Source: JANJUB01 sp031386985
GTDB lineage: Bacteria > Armatimonadota > Fimbriimonadia > Fimbriimonadales > Fimbriimonadaceae
Direction of reading: 5' to 3'
DNA length: 64,000 nt
NCBI GenBank assembly: GCA_031386985.1
Contig: JANNCV010000020.1
Coordinates: 186,001 to 250,000 of the forward strand
Shown: positions 1 to 8,265 of the stretch, piece after piece
How positions within the stretch are numbered: position 1 is the stretch's first letter
Layout of the letters: the number at the start of each line of letters is the position of its first letter
The notes under the pieces: generated by a model
The model's input: only the letters and a program-made list of their open reading frames with translations
Told to the model about the DNA's origin: nothing
Database searches by the model: none
Program-made: the position numbers and the translations under genes

Positions 1-634
1 CCACGAAAATGTCCGCAAACTCGGCCAGTCCTCCCCGGGCAACTTCGGGCAGAATCTCCTCGCAAACGCAAGATACGTATTTGTTGCGGGCCATTTCAGG
101 AGGAACGGCGTGGGCGGCAAGAACCGTTGAAATCACCCGGAGGGGCGCGGGCCCAGTTAGAGTTCGCAGCATGCGAATTTCGGTTTCAAGATCAAGTCCG
201 TAACCCGACTTTGCTTCAATCGTGGTTATGCCTCCGGCTAGAAACCAGCGACAATGCTTTTCAAATTTCTCTCTCAGCGCGTCGTCAGTTGCCGCTCGCG
301 TTTGCCGAACCGAGGATTGAATGCCACCTCCGCTCTTGGAAATCTGCTCATAAGTTGCCCCGCTCGCCCTCATTTCGAACTCATCAAGCCGATCTCCGCC
401 CCAAACCGGATGAGTATGGGCGTCCACGAAACCGGGTAGCACAACCCTGCCGCCCGCATCAAGGGTGTCCTCATCCGCTTCGAATGCCCCCTTCGGACCG
501 GTCGCCACGATGAGTCCGTTCTCGATCAGCATCGCGGCATCGGGGATTACCGCCAACTCGCGCATCGCTCGCCCGCGCCGGGGGCCGGGCTCACCCCCCA
601 GCGTCACAAGTTGACCAATATTGGTGACGAGCAT
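1..634 (-). CDS. hutI: Imidazolonepropionase, N-terminal part (runs off left edge)
   Basis: Hydrolyses 4-imidazolone-5-propanoate to N-formimino-L-glutamate, the third step of histidine breakdown, in the cytosol. About 211 residues are visible of the roughly 400 usual; the C-terminal part lies beyond the window. Seen in HutI order: an amidohydrolase opening with LPGFVDAHTHPVWGGDR (metal-binding HxH), then GGITTIEAKSGYGL, ETEIRMLR and TVLAAHAVPPE. The ATG at 634 is preceded by AAGG only three bases upstream, so the ribosome site is weak. The partner hut genes are not visible. It is convergent with nothing; the terminator of the pilin operon lies just upstream of its start. Other amidohydrolases lack the KSGYGL signature, so the call is firm. 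Confidence 0.88.
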   Translation of the reverse strand, partial: MLVTNIGQLVTLGGEPGPRRGRAMRELAVIPDAAMLIENGLIVATGPKGAFEADEDTLDAGGRVVLPGFVDAHTHPVWGGDRLDEFEMRASGATYEQISKSGGGIQSSVRQTRAATDDALREKFEKHCRWFLAGGITTIEAKSGYGLDLETEIRMLRTLTGPAPLRVISTVLAAHAVPPEMARNKYVSCVCEEILPEVARGGLAEFADIFV

Positions 635-652
635 CTACCTTGAGTGTGACAC

Positions 653-690
653 CAACAAAAAAGCCCCTGCCTGGTTTGGCGGGGCTCCTT
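653..690 (-). terminator. Rho-independent terminator of the pilin operon
   Basis: Read on the minus strand, AGCCCCGCC and GGCAGGGGCT form a GC-rich stem with a six-base loop and one bulged base, followed by a run of seven T. It sits about 25 bases after the stop of the PilX-like gene that ends the operon, and before the hutI start, so it separates the two transcription units. Confidence 0.85.
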
Positions 691-713
691 TCCATTTGGG
701 AATCAACTCCGGA

Positions 714-2258
714 TCAGCGCATCTTTCGCCAGGAAAGCCGATCATACAGGCCAGTGGTTGGGAAGTATGGCGGCGGATAGTCGGCTAGACGGGGGTCATA
801 CCAATAGTTCTTCGCGAAGCCGCTCACAATCGCTCCCGTAGAGCCATTGAACGTTCCCACGGGGCCACGTGCCTTTTGAATGATTCCACCTACAATTTTG
901 AGCGTGCCGACGGCGCGCGTGTCATAGCTCGCCGCCGAGAAGCTTCCGTTTGTGGTTGATGAGCTACCCGCCAAAATCTGGGCATCAATTTCTAAGTTGG
1001 TTGGACAGGAAGTAGACATTGTTACGTTCCTCGCAATGAGGCCAAGGGTGCCGGGAGTTAGATTCACGATATCGTTGATGGGTAGGGCCGGGTTTGGAGC
1101 CGATTGATAAACGATGTTTCCTGTAACCGTTATGTTTTTGCCCGCGTTCGTGTCTGCGGCAATGGTGTAAGCGTTTCTGGCCGTTATCGAAACGGGGCTT
1201 GAAGACAGCTTGTTATCGCCAATCGTCCCCGCCAACGATGTGATGTTCCCGTTGCTGTATAGAACGCCCGTGCCCGCCCCGGCGATCGTGGTAATCGCCC
1301 CTGATCCAACCTGAACGGAGCGCGTATTGTTGGTCAGATTGACGGTGACCTTCGTGGAAGTAGAACCTTGACCAATCGTGAAGACTTGGTTGCCACTAAC
1401 AACCGACATTGCGACTGTTGAGTCTCCCTTTACGTAAATGCCACCGGACGCCGGAACGTAAACTCCGTCTGTGCCAGGGAAACCGCTTGTGCTACCCCAC
1501 CCCGCATCGCGCTGAGCATCGGATGACGCCGGCATCGGGATCGGATCTACATTAAGCTGATATCCACGGCTACCATTTTTGTAGACCTTTAGAAAGTCAG
1601 CTTCTGTAGTCGGGCTGCCAGGGTTGTAGTTCATGCTTGGTCCCGCCGCGGTCACCATGTCATCAAAGATTGATTGGGTCGAGCCGTTGTAGTTAATCTG
1701 GAAGTTGCTGCCGCCCGCATTGTTGCTATGGGCAGGGCCGCGTATCTTATCGAACCGAAAGAACCAGATTGCGCCACCGGTAATGGATGAAACCTCTGAG
1801 TCTGTGAAATACGCGTATTTACCGAAAGATTGTTGGCGAGCCACGATTTCAATAGTCTCCGTCGCCCCATAAATCGTGCCGACAGAGAGAATCTTGTAGC
1901 TCTTTAAAATTGCGCCGGAGTTGGTGGCGAAGGGGGTGACCGTTACGGTGTAAGTTCCTGCGCCAAGCGATTGTGCGCCACCAAAGGGGCTCAGTGTGCT
2001 CGTTCCGGCCGGGGGAGCCGACTGATCCTTGAGCCAACGCAAGGCGCGCTCACCACCGGACTCTGCCACGTTAAAAGCCAGCGACGAAAACTCAACATGT
2101 TTGGCAAGGTGCATCCCTCCGAGCATGTTCACCAGAAGCGCGCTACCCAAAGTTACGAGCAATAGAACGCACGCTAGCGACGTTACAAGAACCGCGCCCC
2201 GATTCTTCGCCCCTCGAGTTTTCGTAATCGCCTGACTGTTTTCTCTCAGTGCATTCAT
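714..2258 (-). CDS. PilX-like pilus-associated protein with large beta-rich C-terminus
   Basis: 514 residues. Near the N-terminus it carries a PilX_N-like segment: basic KNRGA, then a 20-residue membrane helix (LVTSLACVLLLVTLGSALLV), then AFNVAESGGERALRWL, the typical AAE(S)G motif of minor-pilin-like PilX proteins. It has no classical prepilin peptidase GF-E site. The remaining ~430 residues are rich in T, S, N, G and V with repeated short beta-like stretches, as in surface beta-helical domains. Start chosen at 2258: GAGGAAC lies nine bases upstream and the start is two bases after the preceding stop; a longer frame from 2303 would overlap the upstream gene by 43 bases. Last gene of a three-gene prepilin operon. 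A role in a type IV pilus-like or type II secretion fibre is inferred. Confidence 0.7.
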   Translation of the reverse strand: MNALRENSQAITKTRGAKNRGAVLVTSLACVLLLVTLGSALLVNMLGGMHLAKHVEFSSLAFNVAESGGERALRWLKDQSAPPAGTSTLSPFGGAQSLGAGTYTVTVTPFATNSGAILKSYKILSVGTIYGATETIEIVARQQSFGKYAYFTDSEVSSITGGAIWFFRFDKIRGPAHSNNAGGSNFQINYNGSTQSIFDDMVTAAGPSMNYNPGSPTTEADFLKVYKNGSRGYQLNVDPIPMPASSDAQRDAGWGSTSGFPGTDGVYVPASGGIYVKGDSTVAMSVVSGNQVFTIGQGSTSTKVTVNLTNNTRSVQVGSGAITTIAGAGTGVLYSNGNITSLAGTIGDNKLSSSPVSITARNAYTIAADTNAGKNITVTGNIVYQSAPNPALPINDIVNLTPGTLGLIARNVTMSTSCPTNLEIDAQILAGSSSTTNGSFSAASYDTRAVGTLKIVGGIIQKARGPVGTFNGSTGAIVSGFAKNYWYDPRLADYPPPYFPTTGLYDRLSWRKMR

Positions 2259-2260
2259 TT

Positions 2261-2788
2261 CTAGTTGTTCCTCATCAGGATTGCACGGTGGTTCATAGTG
2301 CATTCGTAGTTCTTGCTTGCCAGAGTCTTTCGGACTCTGAGGTCAACATCAACTAAGCTCGGATTCGTGTTGTCAAAATCCAGACTGTAAAGGCCCTCGG
2401 TCAGTACGGCCCGAGTTCCGCCCACCGCGGGGGCACGCACCAAACAGCTTCCAGCGTCATTTCTCGTGCCATTCTTGTTTCCCCGAAAAAACTCGACAAA
2501 ATTGACTGTGTCGGTGATTTTCCGGTTGTACGATCCATCGGTCGTCACGATCGGAAAGTAGATCCGAATCCAGGTTGGTGAGAGCACGGTAACCACCTTT
2601 GCTTCTTGCAAGTCTTGGGCGATGGATTGAATTCCTCGGGCTGCCCCTTGATCGGCCAAGAGTTGAGTATTTGTTCGATCGTAGCTTCGACCAAGCCCAA
2701 CAATCAAGTTCATCATTCCTGTGAAAACCGCTCCCATGAGAAGCGTTACCATCAAGAGTTCGACCAGTGACATTCCGCGTCTTTTCAT
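2261..2788 (-). CDS. Prepilin-type protein, PilW/PulJ-like
   Basis: 175 residues with a type IV prepilin N-terminus: short basic leader MKRR, Gly-Met junction, then SLVELLMVTLLMGAVFTGMM, in which the Glu at mature position 5 is kept and the hydrophobic helix follows. The body (about residues 35-175) is a typical minor-pilin globular part: QGAARGIQSIAQDLQEA is a region often seen in PilW/PulJ proteins. The protein should be cleaved and N-methylated by a prepilin peptidase and then sit in the inner membrane before assembly; the peptidase is not in this window. It lies between another prepilin (gap seven bases) and the PilX-like gene (gap two bases), so all three are co-transcribed. Confidence 0.82.
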   Translation of the reverse strand: MKRRGMSLVELLMVTLLMGAVFTGMMNLIVGLGRSYDRTNTQLLADQGAARGIQSIAQDLQEAKVVTVLSPTWIRIYFPIVTTDGSYNRKITDTVNFVEFFRGNKNGTRNDAGSCLVRAPAVGGTRAVLTEGLYSLDFDNTNPSLVDVDLRVRKTLASKNYECTMNHRAILMRNN

Positions 2789-2795
2789 AATCTAG

Positions 2796-3254
2796 TTAGC
2801 CTCTCGCGATGAGCGTGGTAATCGTCAGCGACCCGTTACCCTGCCGAGCCTTGCTTCCAGTCCAAGTTAACGTCACCGTAACCTGCTTAATGCTAGTGTT
2901 AAAATCTGAAACCGAGATGGTGCCCGTTGCAGCCTTGTAATAGCCGGTTAAGTTATCAACCGTTGCAAAACTATAAGGCGAGGTAGTTGGATTGGAATCA
3001 ACGATGTCTGCCGCCGTCAGTTCCGAATAGGTTAAGCGACCCCAACCCACGCCCCTTAGTTGGTCCACCTTGTGCTGCAGAATGCTGGTGGCTTGCTGAT
3101 AATTGCTCATCATCCGCTCGCTCTTTACAGCCTGAGGAACCAGCGCTGAGAAAATGAGCGCACCCGCTGATAAGAGTGCGATCGAGAAAATGACTTCCAG
3201 CAAGGTGCTTCCCCCGCCAATTCGTCTTCGGTTATTGGATTTTGCTGCAATCAT
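2796..3254 (-). CDS. Prepilin-type protein, PilV-like
   Basis: 152 residues. The leader is basic (NNRRRIGGG), followed by the prepilin peptidase junction Gly|Ser-Thr-Leu-Leu-Glu and a hydrophobic helix VIFSIALLSAGALIFSALV; Glu5 of the mature form is present. This matches PilV/PulI-type minor pilins in length and layout. First gene of the prepilin operon; the 157 bases upstream up to the FHA gene hold no other gene and probably contain its promoter (GATAAT lies about 60 bases before the start). Which pilus or pseudopilus it serves cannot be told, since no assembly ATPase or secretin is in view. Confidence 0.82.
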   Translation of the reverse strand: MIAAKSNNRRRIGGGSTLLEVIFSIALLSAGALIFSALVPQAVKSERMMSNYQQATSILQHKVDQLRGVGWGRLTYSELTAADIVDSNPTTSPYSFATVDNLTGYYKAATGTISVSDFNTSIKQVTVTLTWTGSKARQGNGSLTITTLIARG

Positions 3255-3411
3255 GATTTCTTAAGCCCAGAATAGGACCACTTTTCGGTGTTATGCATGG
3301 ATTATCAGATCATCAGCCCGGTTTCATCCCCGTAGCTATGCGAGATTTCAGAGCATTTTTCAAGGAGAACTCCCGTAAAAACCCGGCCCCAAAGCCAGCG
3401 CGACAATCCGG

Positions 3412-3957
3412 CTACATCTGAACGCGAAGCATAACGGCCCCAAATTGAACGGTGTCGCCGTCAGACAGCCCGGAATCGGCTTGAATCCGAACTCCGTTTA
3501 CAAAAGTGCCATTCGTGCTGGCCAAATCACGAACCGTCACGGTAGATCCTTGCCGAATCAGTTGGGCATGCTGCCTCGAAACCGTCTGCTCTCCAATTAA
3601 GCAGATTTCGCCTGAATCCCGACTGACGGTGCTGACTCCTTCCGGCAGATCAAAGCGCTGCCCCGTTAGGCTCAATAGTGCCGGCGAGAATACGACCGAA
3701 GGGCTGGGTAAGGGGATGGATTGGGCTTGAACAATCGGAGCCGTGGCAGAGGGCGTGAGCGGCGGTGCGACGGGATGCGCGGTGGTAGAGGGATCAATAG
3801 GCACGATTGGATCGAGGGGTTGCAAGCCAACTTTGGATAGGGCCACCCGCGTTTGATCTTCATTCTTGCTAACCCACTTCAGAGCGAAGAAGAGGAAAGC
3901 GAGCGCGGCCGCAAGTGCGATCAAAAATATTGCTATAGAAGCGGCAACGGTTCCCAT
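3412..3957 (-). CDS. Membrane-anchored FHA-domain protein
   Basis: 181 residues: an N-terminal membrane helix (about residues 4-28, rich in A, L, F), a proline-rich linker (residues 45-90), and a forkhead-associated domain (about 95-181) with SRQHAQL and LASTNGTFVNGVRI, the phosphothreonine-binding signature, and DGDTVQFG. FHA domains read Thr-phosphorylated partners of Ser/Thr kinases; no such kinase is in this window. Orientation predicts the FHA domain in the cytosol if the N-terminus is outside. It is followed by the prepilin operon on the same strand after 157 bases and is divergent from the subtilase. TGAGG precedes the ATG closely. Confidence 0.85.
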   Translation of the reverse strand: MGTVAASIAIFLIALAAALAFLFFALKWVSKNEDQTRVALSKVGLQPLDPIVPIDPSTTAHPVAPPLTPSATAPIVQAQSIPLPSPSVVFSPALLSLTGQRFDLPEGVSTVSRDSGEICLIGEQTVSRQHAQLIRQGSTVTVRDLASTNGTFVNGVRIQADSGLSDGDTVQFGAVMLRVQM

Positions 3958-3972
3958 GTCCTCATTTTAGCC

Positions 3973-4001
3973 CGATGTACAATTGCTAGGATTTTGTGGA
4001 A
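3973..4001 (-). promoter_or_regulatory. Probable sigma-70 promoter of the FHA gene
   Basis: On the minus strand a perfect TTGACA (-35, 4001-3996) is followed after 17 bases by TAGCAA (3978-3973), a weak -10. It lies 16 bases before the FHA start. The -35 and spacing are good; the -10 matches only half the consensus. Confidence 0.45.
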
Positions 4002-4056
4002 AACCTGTCAATTCCATTCGAACTGTATTGGCGCTGAGGGTAGTCTTCATTAGGAT

Positions 4057-4074
4057 GGTGCTGCGGGGAGCACC
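4057..4074 (+). other. Stem-loop in the leader of the subtilase gene
   Basis: GGTGCT and AGCACC form a perfect six-base-pair stem around a GCGGGG loop, 22 bases before the start codon and just upstream of the Shine-Dalgarno AAAGGAG. It could affect mRNA stability or translation; no T run follows, so it is not a terminator. Confidence 0.4.
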
Positions 4075-4095
4075 TGATGGATTAAAGGAGAAAAA

Positions 4096-5805
4096 ATGCG
4101 CAAATATCTTTTTATTTCAATGGCTTGCCTTTCGGCGACGGTAGTCGCCCAGAGCACAGCTCCGGTGAAATTTACAAATCAACCTGGCTACATGGAGTTC
4201 TCAGGCCGAATGACAGCTCGCCCGGCTCAAATTGCCGATCTGCTCGAACAAGGAATCTCGTTCAAAGAGGCCACTCGCCGACACGATTCCGGGGCAGCTG
4301 TGCTGAAGCGTTACGCGCTTCAATATTACGGTGCCACTGATGAATTTTTGATTGACATCCCTTGGGGAATGAACGAGAACACGTTCAGTGAGCAACTGAT
4401 GGCGACCGGAAACTATCAGTATGTTGAGCCCAATTGGACGGTTTATCCGCTCGCAATTCCTACCGACTTCTCATACCCAAGTCAATGGGCCCTACCCAAA
4501 ATCAATGCTCCCGCAGCTTGGAACTACTATACGGGAAGCTCTACCATCATCGCCATAACAGATACGGGAATTCGAACCGATCATCAAGACCTGGCCTCTC
4601 AACTGGTTTCCGGTGCGAACTCCGCAACGGGTACAGCCATTCCCCAGACATCGGGCGGTCTTGTCGAAGATGTTAACGGTCACGGATCCCACTGTGCGGG
4701 CATTGCGGCGGCTCGAGCCAATAACCTGCCTGCCTCTAGTAGTAACATTTGCGGAATCAACTGGAACGCGCGCATCATGCCCGTTCGAGTTTCGAACTCT
4801 TCCGGCGGGAGTAGTTCGATCGCGGCTCTCAACGCCGGTATACGATGGGCAGCCGATAATGGCGCCCGAGTAATCAGCACTAGCTACAGCGGCGTCACGA
4901 CCGCTTCAGTTCAAACGACGGGCAACTATTGTAAAGTTACTCGAAACGCCCTTTCCTGCTGGGCGGCTGGAAACAGCAACGTTACTGTAGCTACGGATCA
5001 TCTTGACGTTACAATTGTTGGCTCATCCAGCCCAAGCGACGGAAAATCGAGCTTTTCGAATTTCGGCCTAGGCGTAGATGTTTTTGCTCCCGGCGAGAAC
5101 ATTTATTCGACTTACTTTGGCTCCGCAACGGCTTACGCTACGCTTAGCGGCACGAGCATGGCCTGCCCACTTGCAGCTGGCTTAGCTAACCTACTGACCG
5201 GCGCGAATCCGTTAATGACCGCTCAGCAGATTGAAGACACGCTCTATCAAACCTGCCTGGACCTGACTGCTGCTCCAGGGGGAGTCGGCAATGACAGCTA
5301 CTGGGGTTGGGGACGAATCAATGCCCAGGCCGCAGTTCTTCGCGTTTACAATAACCATGCTTTTCGGCAGAGTAGCATCAACCTCGTAACGGGAGCCTTG
5401 GTCTCGGGCGGATTGTCTGACCTTCATACGAGCGACGACGCATATTACAAGGTAACGGCAGCCCCGAGCGGAGGTCGTTTGCTGGATGACATTCATTTCA
5501 GCGCAACCACGACTAACAAACTTACGGGCCGCCTTGACATCGTGATCGAATCAGCGTGCACGGCGGGACCCATGGGCCAAACCGTTCAGTTGTTCAACTT
5601 CGTAACGAACTCGTGGGAGTCCATTGATAAGACCGTAATCTCAACTGCGGACACAACGCTCACTCTAAGCGTTCCCGCCCCCGCTCGATTTATTGACGTG
5701 GGATTGAATATCCGAACGCGCGTTATCTACTATCAGGTGACGCCGACCCTCCCTCCAACGTGGAGTGCGAACATTGATCGCTTGACTCTACTTACTGCTC
5801 CGTGA
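4096..5805 (+). CDS. Secreted subtilisin-like serine protease (S8 family)
   Basis: 569 residues. Signal peptide MRKYLFISMACLSATVVAQ, then a propeptide-like region (about 20-125), then a catalytic domain with all S8 motifs: Asp156 in ITDTGI, His196 in NGHGSHCAG, Ser354 in SGTSMACP, and an oxyanion Asn in WAAGNSN. Residues about 420-569 form a beta-rich C-terminal domain, probably for surface or substrate binding. Expected to be exported by Sec and active outside the cytosol. Start is certain: AAAGGAG lies seven bases before the ATG and the signal peptide begins there. Transcribed alone, with a leader hairpin before it and a strong terminator after it. Substrate unknown; a nutritional role is likely. 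Confidence 0.93.
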   Translation: MRKYLFISMACLSATVVAQSTAPVKFTNQPGYMEFSGRMTARPAQIADLLEQGISFKEATRRHDSGAAVLKRYALQYYGATDEFLIDIPWGMNENTFSEQLMATGNYQYVEPNWTVYPLAIPTDFSYPSQWALPKINAPAAWNYYTGSSTIIAITDTGIRTDHQDLASQLVSGANSATGTAIPQTSGGLVEDVNGHGSHCAGIAAARANNLPASSSNICGINWNARIMPVRVSNSSGGSSSIAALNAGIRWAADNGARVISTSYSGVTTASVQTTGNYCKVTRNALSCWAAGNSNVTVATDHLDVTIVGSSSPSDGKSSFSNFGLGVDVFAPGENIYSTYFGSATAYATLSGTSMACPLAAGLANLLTGANPLMTAQQIEDTLYQTCLDLTAAPGGVGNDSYWGWGRINAQAAVLRVYNNHAFRQSSINLVTGALVSGGLSDLHTSDDAYYKVTAAPSGGRLLDDIHFSATTTNKLTGRLDIVIESACTAGPMGQTVQLFNFVTNSWESIDKTVISTADTTLTLSVPAPARFIDVGLNIRTRVIYYQVTPTLPPTWSANIDRLTLLTAP

Positions 5806-5821
5806 TGGAGCAGTAGCTGGA

Positions 5822-5855
5822 AGCCGGTTGGAGAAATCCAACCGGCTTTTTTTGT
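5822..5855 (+). terminator. Rho-independent terminator after the subtilase
   Basis: AGCCGGTTGG and CCAACCGGCT form a perfect ten-base-pair stem around AGAAAT, followed by seven T. It is 16 bases after the stop codon. Confidence 0.95.
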
Positions 5856-5862
5856 CATGAGC

Positions 5863-5868
5863 TAGCAT
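5863..5868 (+). promoter_or_regulatory. -10 box of a probable leaderless promoter (amidohydrolase)
   Basis: TAGCAT ends five bases before the ATG at 5874. It lies directly after a strong terminator, so a promoter must sit here, and no room is left for a leader. AAGGG in between is too close to the ATG to act as a normal ribosome site. Confidence 0.4.
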
Positions 5869-5873
5869 AAGGG

Positions 5874-7322
5874 ATGATTTTCGCACTTGCCGCCCTCGTT
5901 CCAAGCTTCCTGATCATGGGTGGAACCGTTGTAGACGGTTCGGGCACCAAACCCTATCGGGCCGATGTCCGAATTCAGGGTGATCGCATTGTGGCCATCG
6001 GTCGACTAAAACCGAGAGCGGGGGAAACTACGATCGCCGCGCGTGGCCTTGTGGTTTCGCCCGGTTTCGTTGATGCCCACTCTCATGCCGATGGCGGACT
6101 GGCCAAGGAACCCGGTGCCCTTAGCCAGATCACGCAAGGAATAACCACCGCGATCGTTGGCCAAGATGGGGGTTGGAAAAATCCGCTCGCCGACTATCCA
6201 TCACTAAAAGCCGCCATCAACCTAGCATTTTTCTCCGGCCACGGCGGAATTCGGAGCAAAATTATGGGAAACGATTATAAGCGAGCAGCAACCCCCAACG
6301 AAATTGAGCGGATGCGAAGGCTCGTTGAGGCCGATATGAAATCAGGCGCGCTAGGCCTCTCAACCGGGCTCGAATACGACCCAGGTTATTACTCTGAAAC
6401 TGAAGAGCTCATCGCCCTTTCAAAGGTTGCGAGCAAGTTTGACGGCATATACATCAGCCACATGCGAGATGAGGGCGACAACTTTGGTCGCGCGCTAGAG
6501 GAACTTCTGCGGATCGGTAAGGAGGCGAATCTGCCCACCCAAGTTTCTCACATTAAGCTTTGCACCGCCGGAGTTTGGGGGCAAGCCAGTTCATTTTTGG
6601 GCCAAATGCCCAAAGCAACCACTGCCGACGTCTACCCCTATCTTTTCTGGCAATCCTCTATGTCGGCCCTCACCCCCAGCCGAGATTGGGTGAAACGTGA
6701 GATTTGGGTGAAAGCCCTAAGCGATGTGGGCGGAGCCAAGAACGTTCGGCTCACCGCCTATACTCACGAGCCAACGTGGGTGGGCAAAACCATTTCTGAG
6801 ATTTCGGCTTACAGCAAGCGCGATGAGATTGAGATCATTCAAGAGATTTTAGCAAAGACAAAGGGGGAAGGCGGCTCCGGCGACGAGAGCGTTGCCGTGA
6901 CAGCCATGTCCGAGTCCGATCTTATCCAGTTCATGCAATCGCCGCGAACCATGTTCAGCAGTGATGGTTCAATTGGAGGCTCGCACCCCCGGGGCGCGGG
7001 CTCGTTTCCAAGAGTTTTGGGACGCTATGTCCGAGAGCTAAAAGCTCTCACATTGCCCGAGGCGATCCGAAAGATGACTAGTCTGCCTTGCCGCGTCTTC
7101 AAACTCGGGAACCGGGGCTTGATCAAGAAGGGTTACGCGGCGGACATCGTCATTTTTGATCCCAAAATAGTCAGCGACCGCGCCACCGCTTCCAATCCAA
7201 AGACTCTTAGCGTGGGCATGAGATTTGTTTTTGTGAACGGAAATTTAACTCTAGATGACACCAAAAAGACGTCAAAGCTGGGCGGTCGCCTACTCAAACG
7301 AGCGACCGTTCCGAACCCATAG
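5874..7322 (+). CDS. N-acyl-D-amino-acid deacylase-like amidohydrolase
   Basis: 482 residues, the usual length of D-aminoacylases. These zinc enzymes remove the acyl group from N-acyl-D-amino acids. Seen: an N-terminal beta-sandwich strand (MGGTVVDGSGTKPYRADVRI), metal-binding HxH in GFVDAHSHAD, ISHMRDEGD, VSHIKLC, SSDGSIGGSHPRG, and the C-terminal GLIKKGYAADIVIFDP, all in family order. The N-terminus (MIFALAALVPSFLIMGG) is hydrophobic and could be a signal peptide or simply the first strand, so location is uncertain. It stands alone between a terminator and the next promoter. Neighbouring secreted proteases make a role in scavenging D-amino-acid peptides from cell-wall debris plausible; exact substrate is not readable from the sequence. 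Confidence 0.82.
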   Translation: MIFALAALVPSFLIMGGTVVDGSGTKPYRADVRIQGDRIVAIGRLKPRAGETTIAARGLVVSPGFVDAHSHADGGLAKEPGALSQITQGITTAIVGQDGGWKNPLADYPSLKAAINLAFFSGHGGIRSKIMGNDYKRAATPNEIERMRRLVEADMKSGALGLSTGLEYDPGYYSETEELIALSKVASKFDGIYISHMRDEGDNFGRALEELLRIGKEANLPTQVSHIKLCTAGVWGQASSFLGQMPKATTADVYPYLFWQSSMSALTPSRDWVKREIWVKALSDVGGAKNVRLTAYTHEPTWVGKTISEISAYSKRDEIEIIQEILAKTKGEGGSGDESVAVTAMSESDLIQFMQSPRTMFSSDGSIGGSHPRGAGSFPRVLGRYVRELKALTLPEAIRKMTSLPCRVFKLGNRGLIKKGYAADIVIFDPKIVSDRATASNPKTLSVGMRFVFVNGNLTLDDTKKTSKLGGRLLKRATVPNP

Positions 7323-7357
7323 GCCATCCGCCCCAGAAACTGCAACCCAATATCTCC

Positions 7358-7399
7358 TATAATTCGTTTAATGATTCACGCGTCATTCATAATCGCGTG
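7358..7399 (+). promoter_or_regulatory. -10 box and leader hairpin upstream of secreted unknown
   Basis: A perfect TATAAT (7358-7363) without a clear -35 is followed by CACGCG (7377-7382) and CGCGTG (7394-7399), a six-base-pair stem with an 11-base loop, directly before the Shine-Dalgarno AAGGAG at 7402. The hairpin could mask or expose the ribosome site. Confidence 0.5.
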
Positions 7400-7413
7400 C
7401 GTAAGGAGATTTT

Positions 7414-8109
7414 ATGAAAATTCGAACAATATCAATTTTGGGCCTCGTCGCCGTAGCCGCCATCGGTGCCTCAACTTTTCAAGCTGTATCAATAAAGTGG
7501 GTGCCCAAAGTTGGAACCACTTACAAGTATTCGATGAAGGCCAATATGAACCTCGGACCCTTGGGCGAGGCGTCAATGAGCGCCAAGATGTCTTCCACTG
7601 CAGCAAAGATTGATGGCAACAAGGTGACGGTGCAGACCACCCAAACCGCAGGCAAAATGGTCATGGGCGGAGCAGAGCAAGATTCACCTGACGGCTCGGC
7701 CACGCAAGTCTGTACCCTCTTTGGCGAAGTGCTCAGCACGAAGAGCGAACCCGAAGCACCGTTCGATCTAAGCCGAATGCAAGACGCCGTGGCATTTCTC
7801 TATCCTTCCAAGGATATCGCCGTCGGCGAATCCTGGACACGAACAAGCAAACTTCACAATCCTGGAAGCGTTCCATCTGAATCCACCTACAAATATGAAG
7901 GCGATGAGGAAGTCAACGGGATGAAATGCCGAAAGATTAGCTACACGTACAAAGAGACTAGCGCGGACAATAAGTGCACCGCAAGCGGAACTTTCTGGAT
8001 TTCGGTGGACGACTCCGAACCGGTTAAGGCCATAAACAGCGTTAAGAACTGTGAACTTGCTGGCGTTGGCTCTTTTGACATGGACTCGACAACCGTTCGC
8101 GAAAAGTAA
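7414..8109 (+). CDS. Secreted protein of unknown function
   Basis: 231 residues. A signal peptide is clear (MKIRTISILGLVAVAAIGAS). The mature part is lysine- and serine-rich, beta-type, with WVPKVGTTYKYSMKANM near its start and VGESWTRTSKLHNPG and GMKCRKISYTYKE further on. The order (a wish for a Tyr-Lys-Tyr opening strand, a central -VGESWT- and a C-terminal -GTFWISVDD-) resembles secreted DUF-type lipid or ligand-binding sandwich proteins, but I cannot name the family. Three Cys remain in the mature chain. Start is fixed by AAGGAG seven bases before the ATG. Flanked by its own promoter and a strong terminator, so it is a single-gene unit. Confidence 0.75.
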   Translation: MKIRTISILGLVAVAAIGASTFQAVSIKWVPKVGTTYKYSMKANMNLGPLGEASMSAKMSSTAAKIDGNKVTVQTTQTAGKMVMGGAEQDSPDGSATQVCTLFGEVLSTKSEPEAPFDLSRMQDAVAFLYPSKDIAVGESWTRTSKLHNPGSVPSESTYKYEGDEEVNGMKCRKISYTYKETSADNKCTASGTFWISVDDSEPVKAINSVKNCELAGVGSFDMDSTTVREK

Positions 8110-8129
8110 AACTGGAAGTTGACGATTTA

Positions 8130-8165
8130 AGCCCATTTCGACCCTGGTCGAAATGGGCTGTTTTG
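8130..8165 (+). terminator. Rho-independent terminator after the secreted unknown
   Basis: AGCCCATTTCGACC and GGTCGAAATGGGCT form a 14-base-pair perfect stem with a two-base loop core, followed by GTTTTGT. It starts 21 bases after the stop codon. Confidence 0.92.
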
Positions 8166-8265
8166 TGTCCATCCCGACAACTTTCGAAATTTCCTCTAAA
8201 ACTCTGAAATTCCTTTTCAAAAAGCTCGCTTTTTGGGCCCTCGAAACTTCATAATCTATATCAAG

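Noticed and set aside
3291..3419. Plus-strand 42-codon frame opposite the end of the FHA gene
   Set aside because: No ribosome site, no recognisable features, antisense to a clear gene.
8218..8233. AAAAAGCTCGCTTTTT hairpin before the J-domain gene as a second terminator
   Set aside because: Loop too small and A-T stem weak; the strong terminator at 8130 already ends the upstream transcript.
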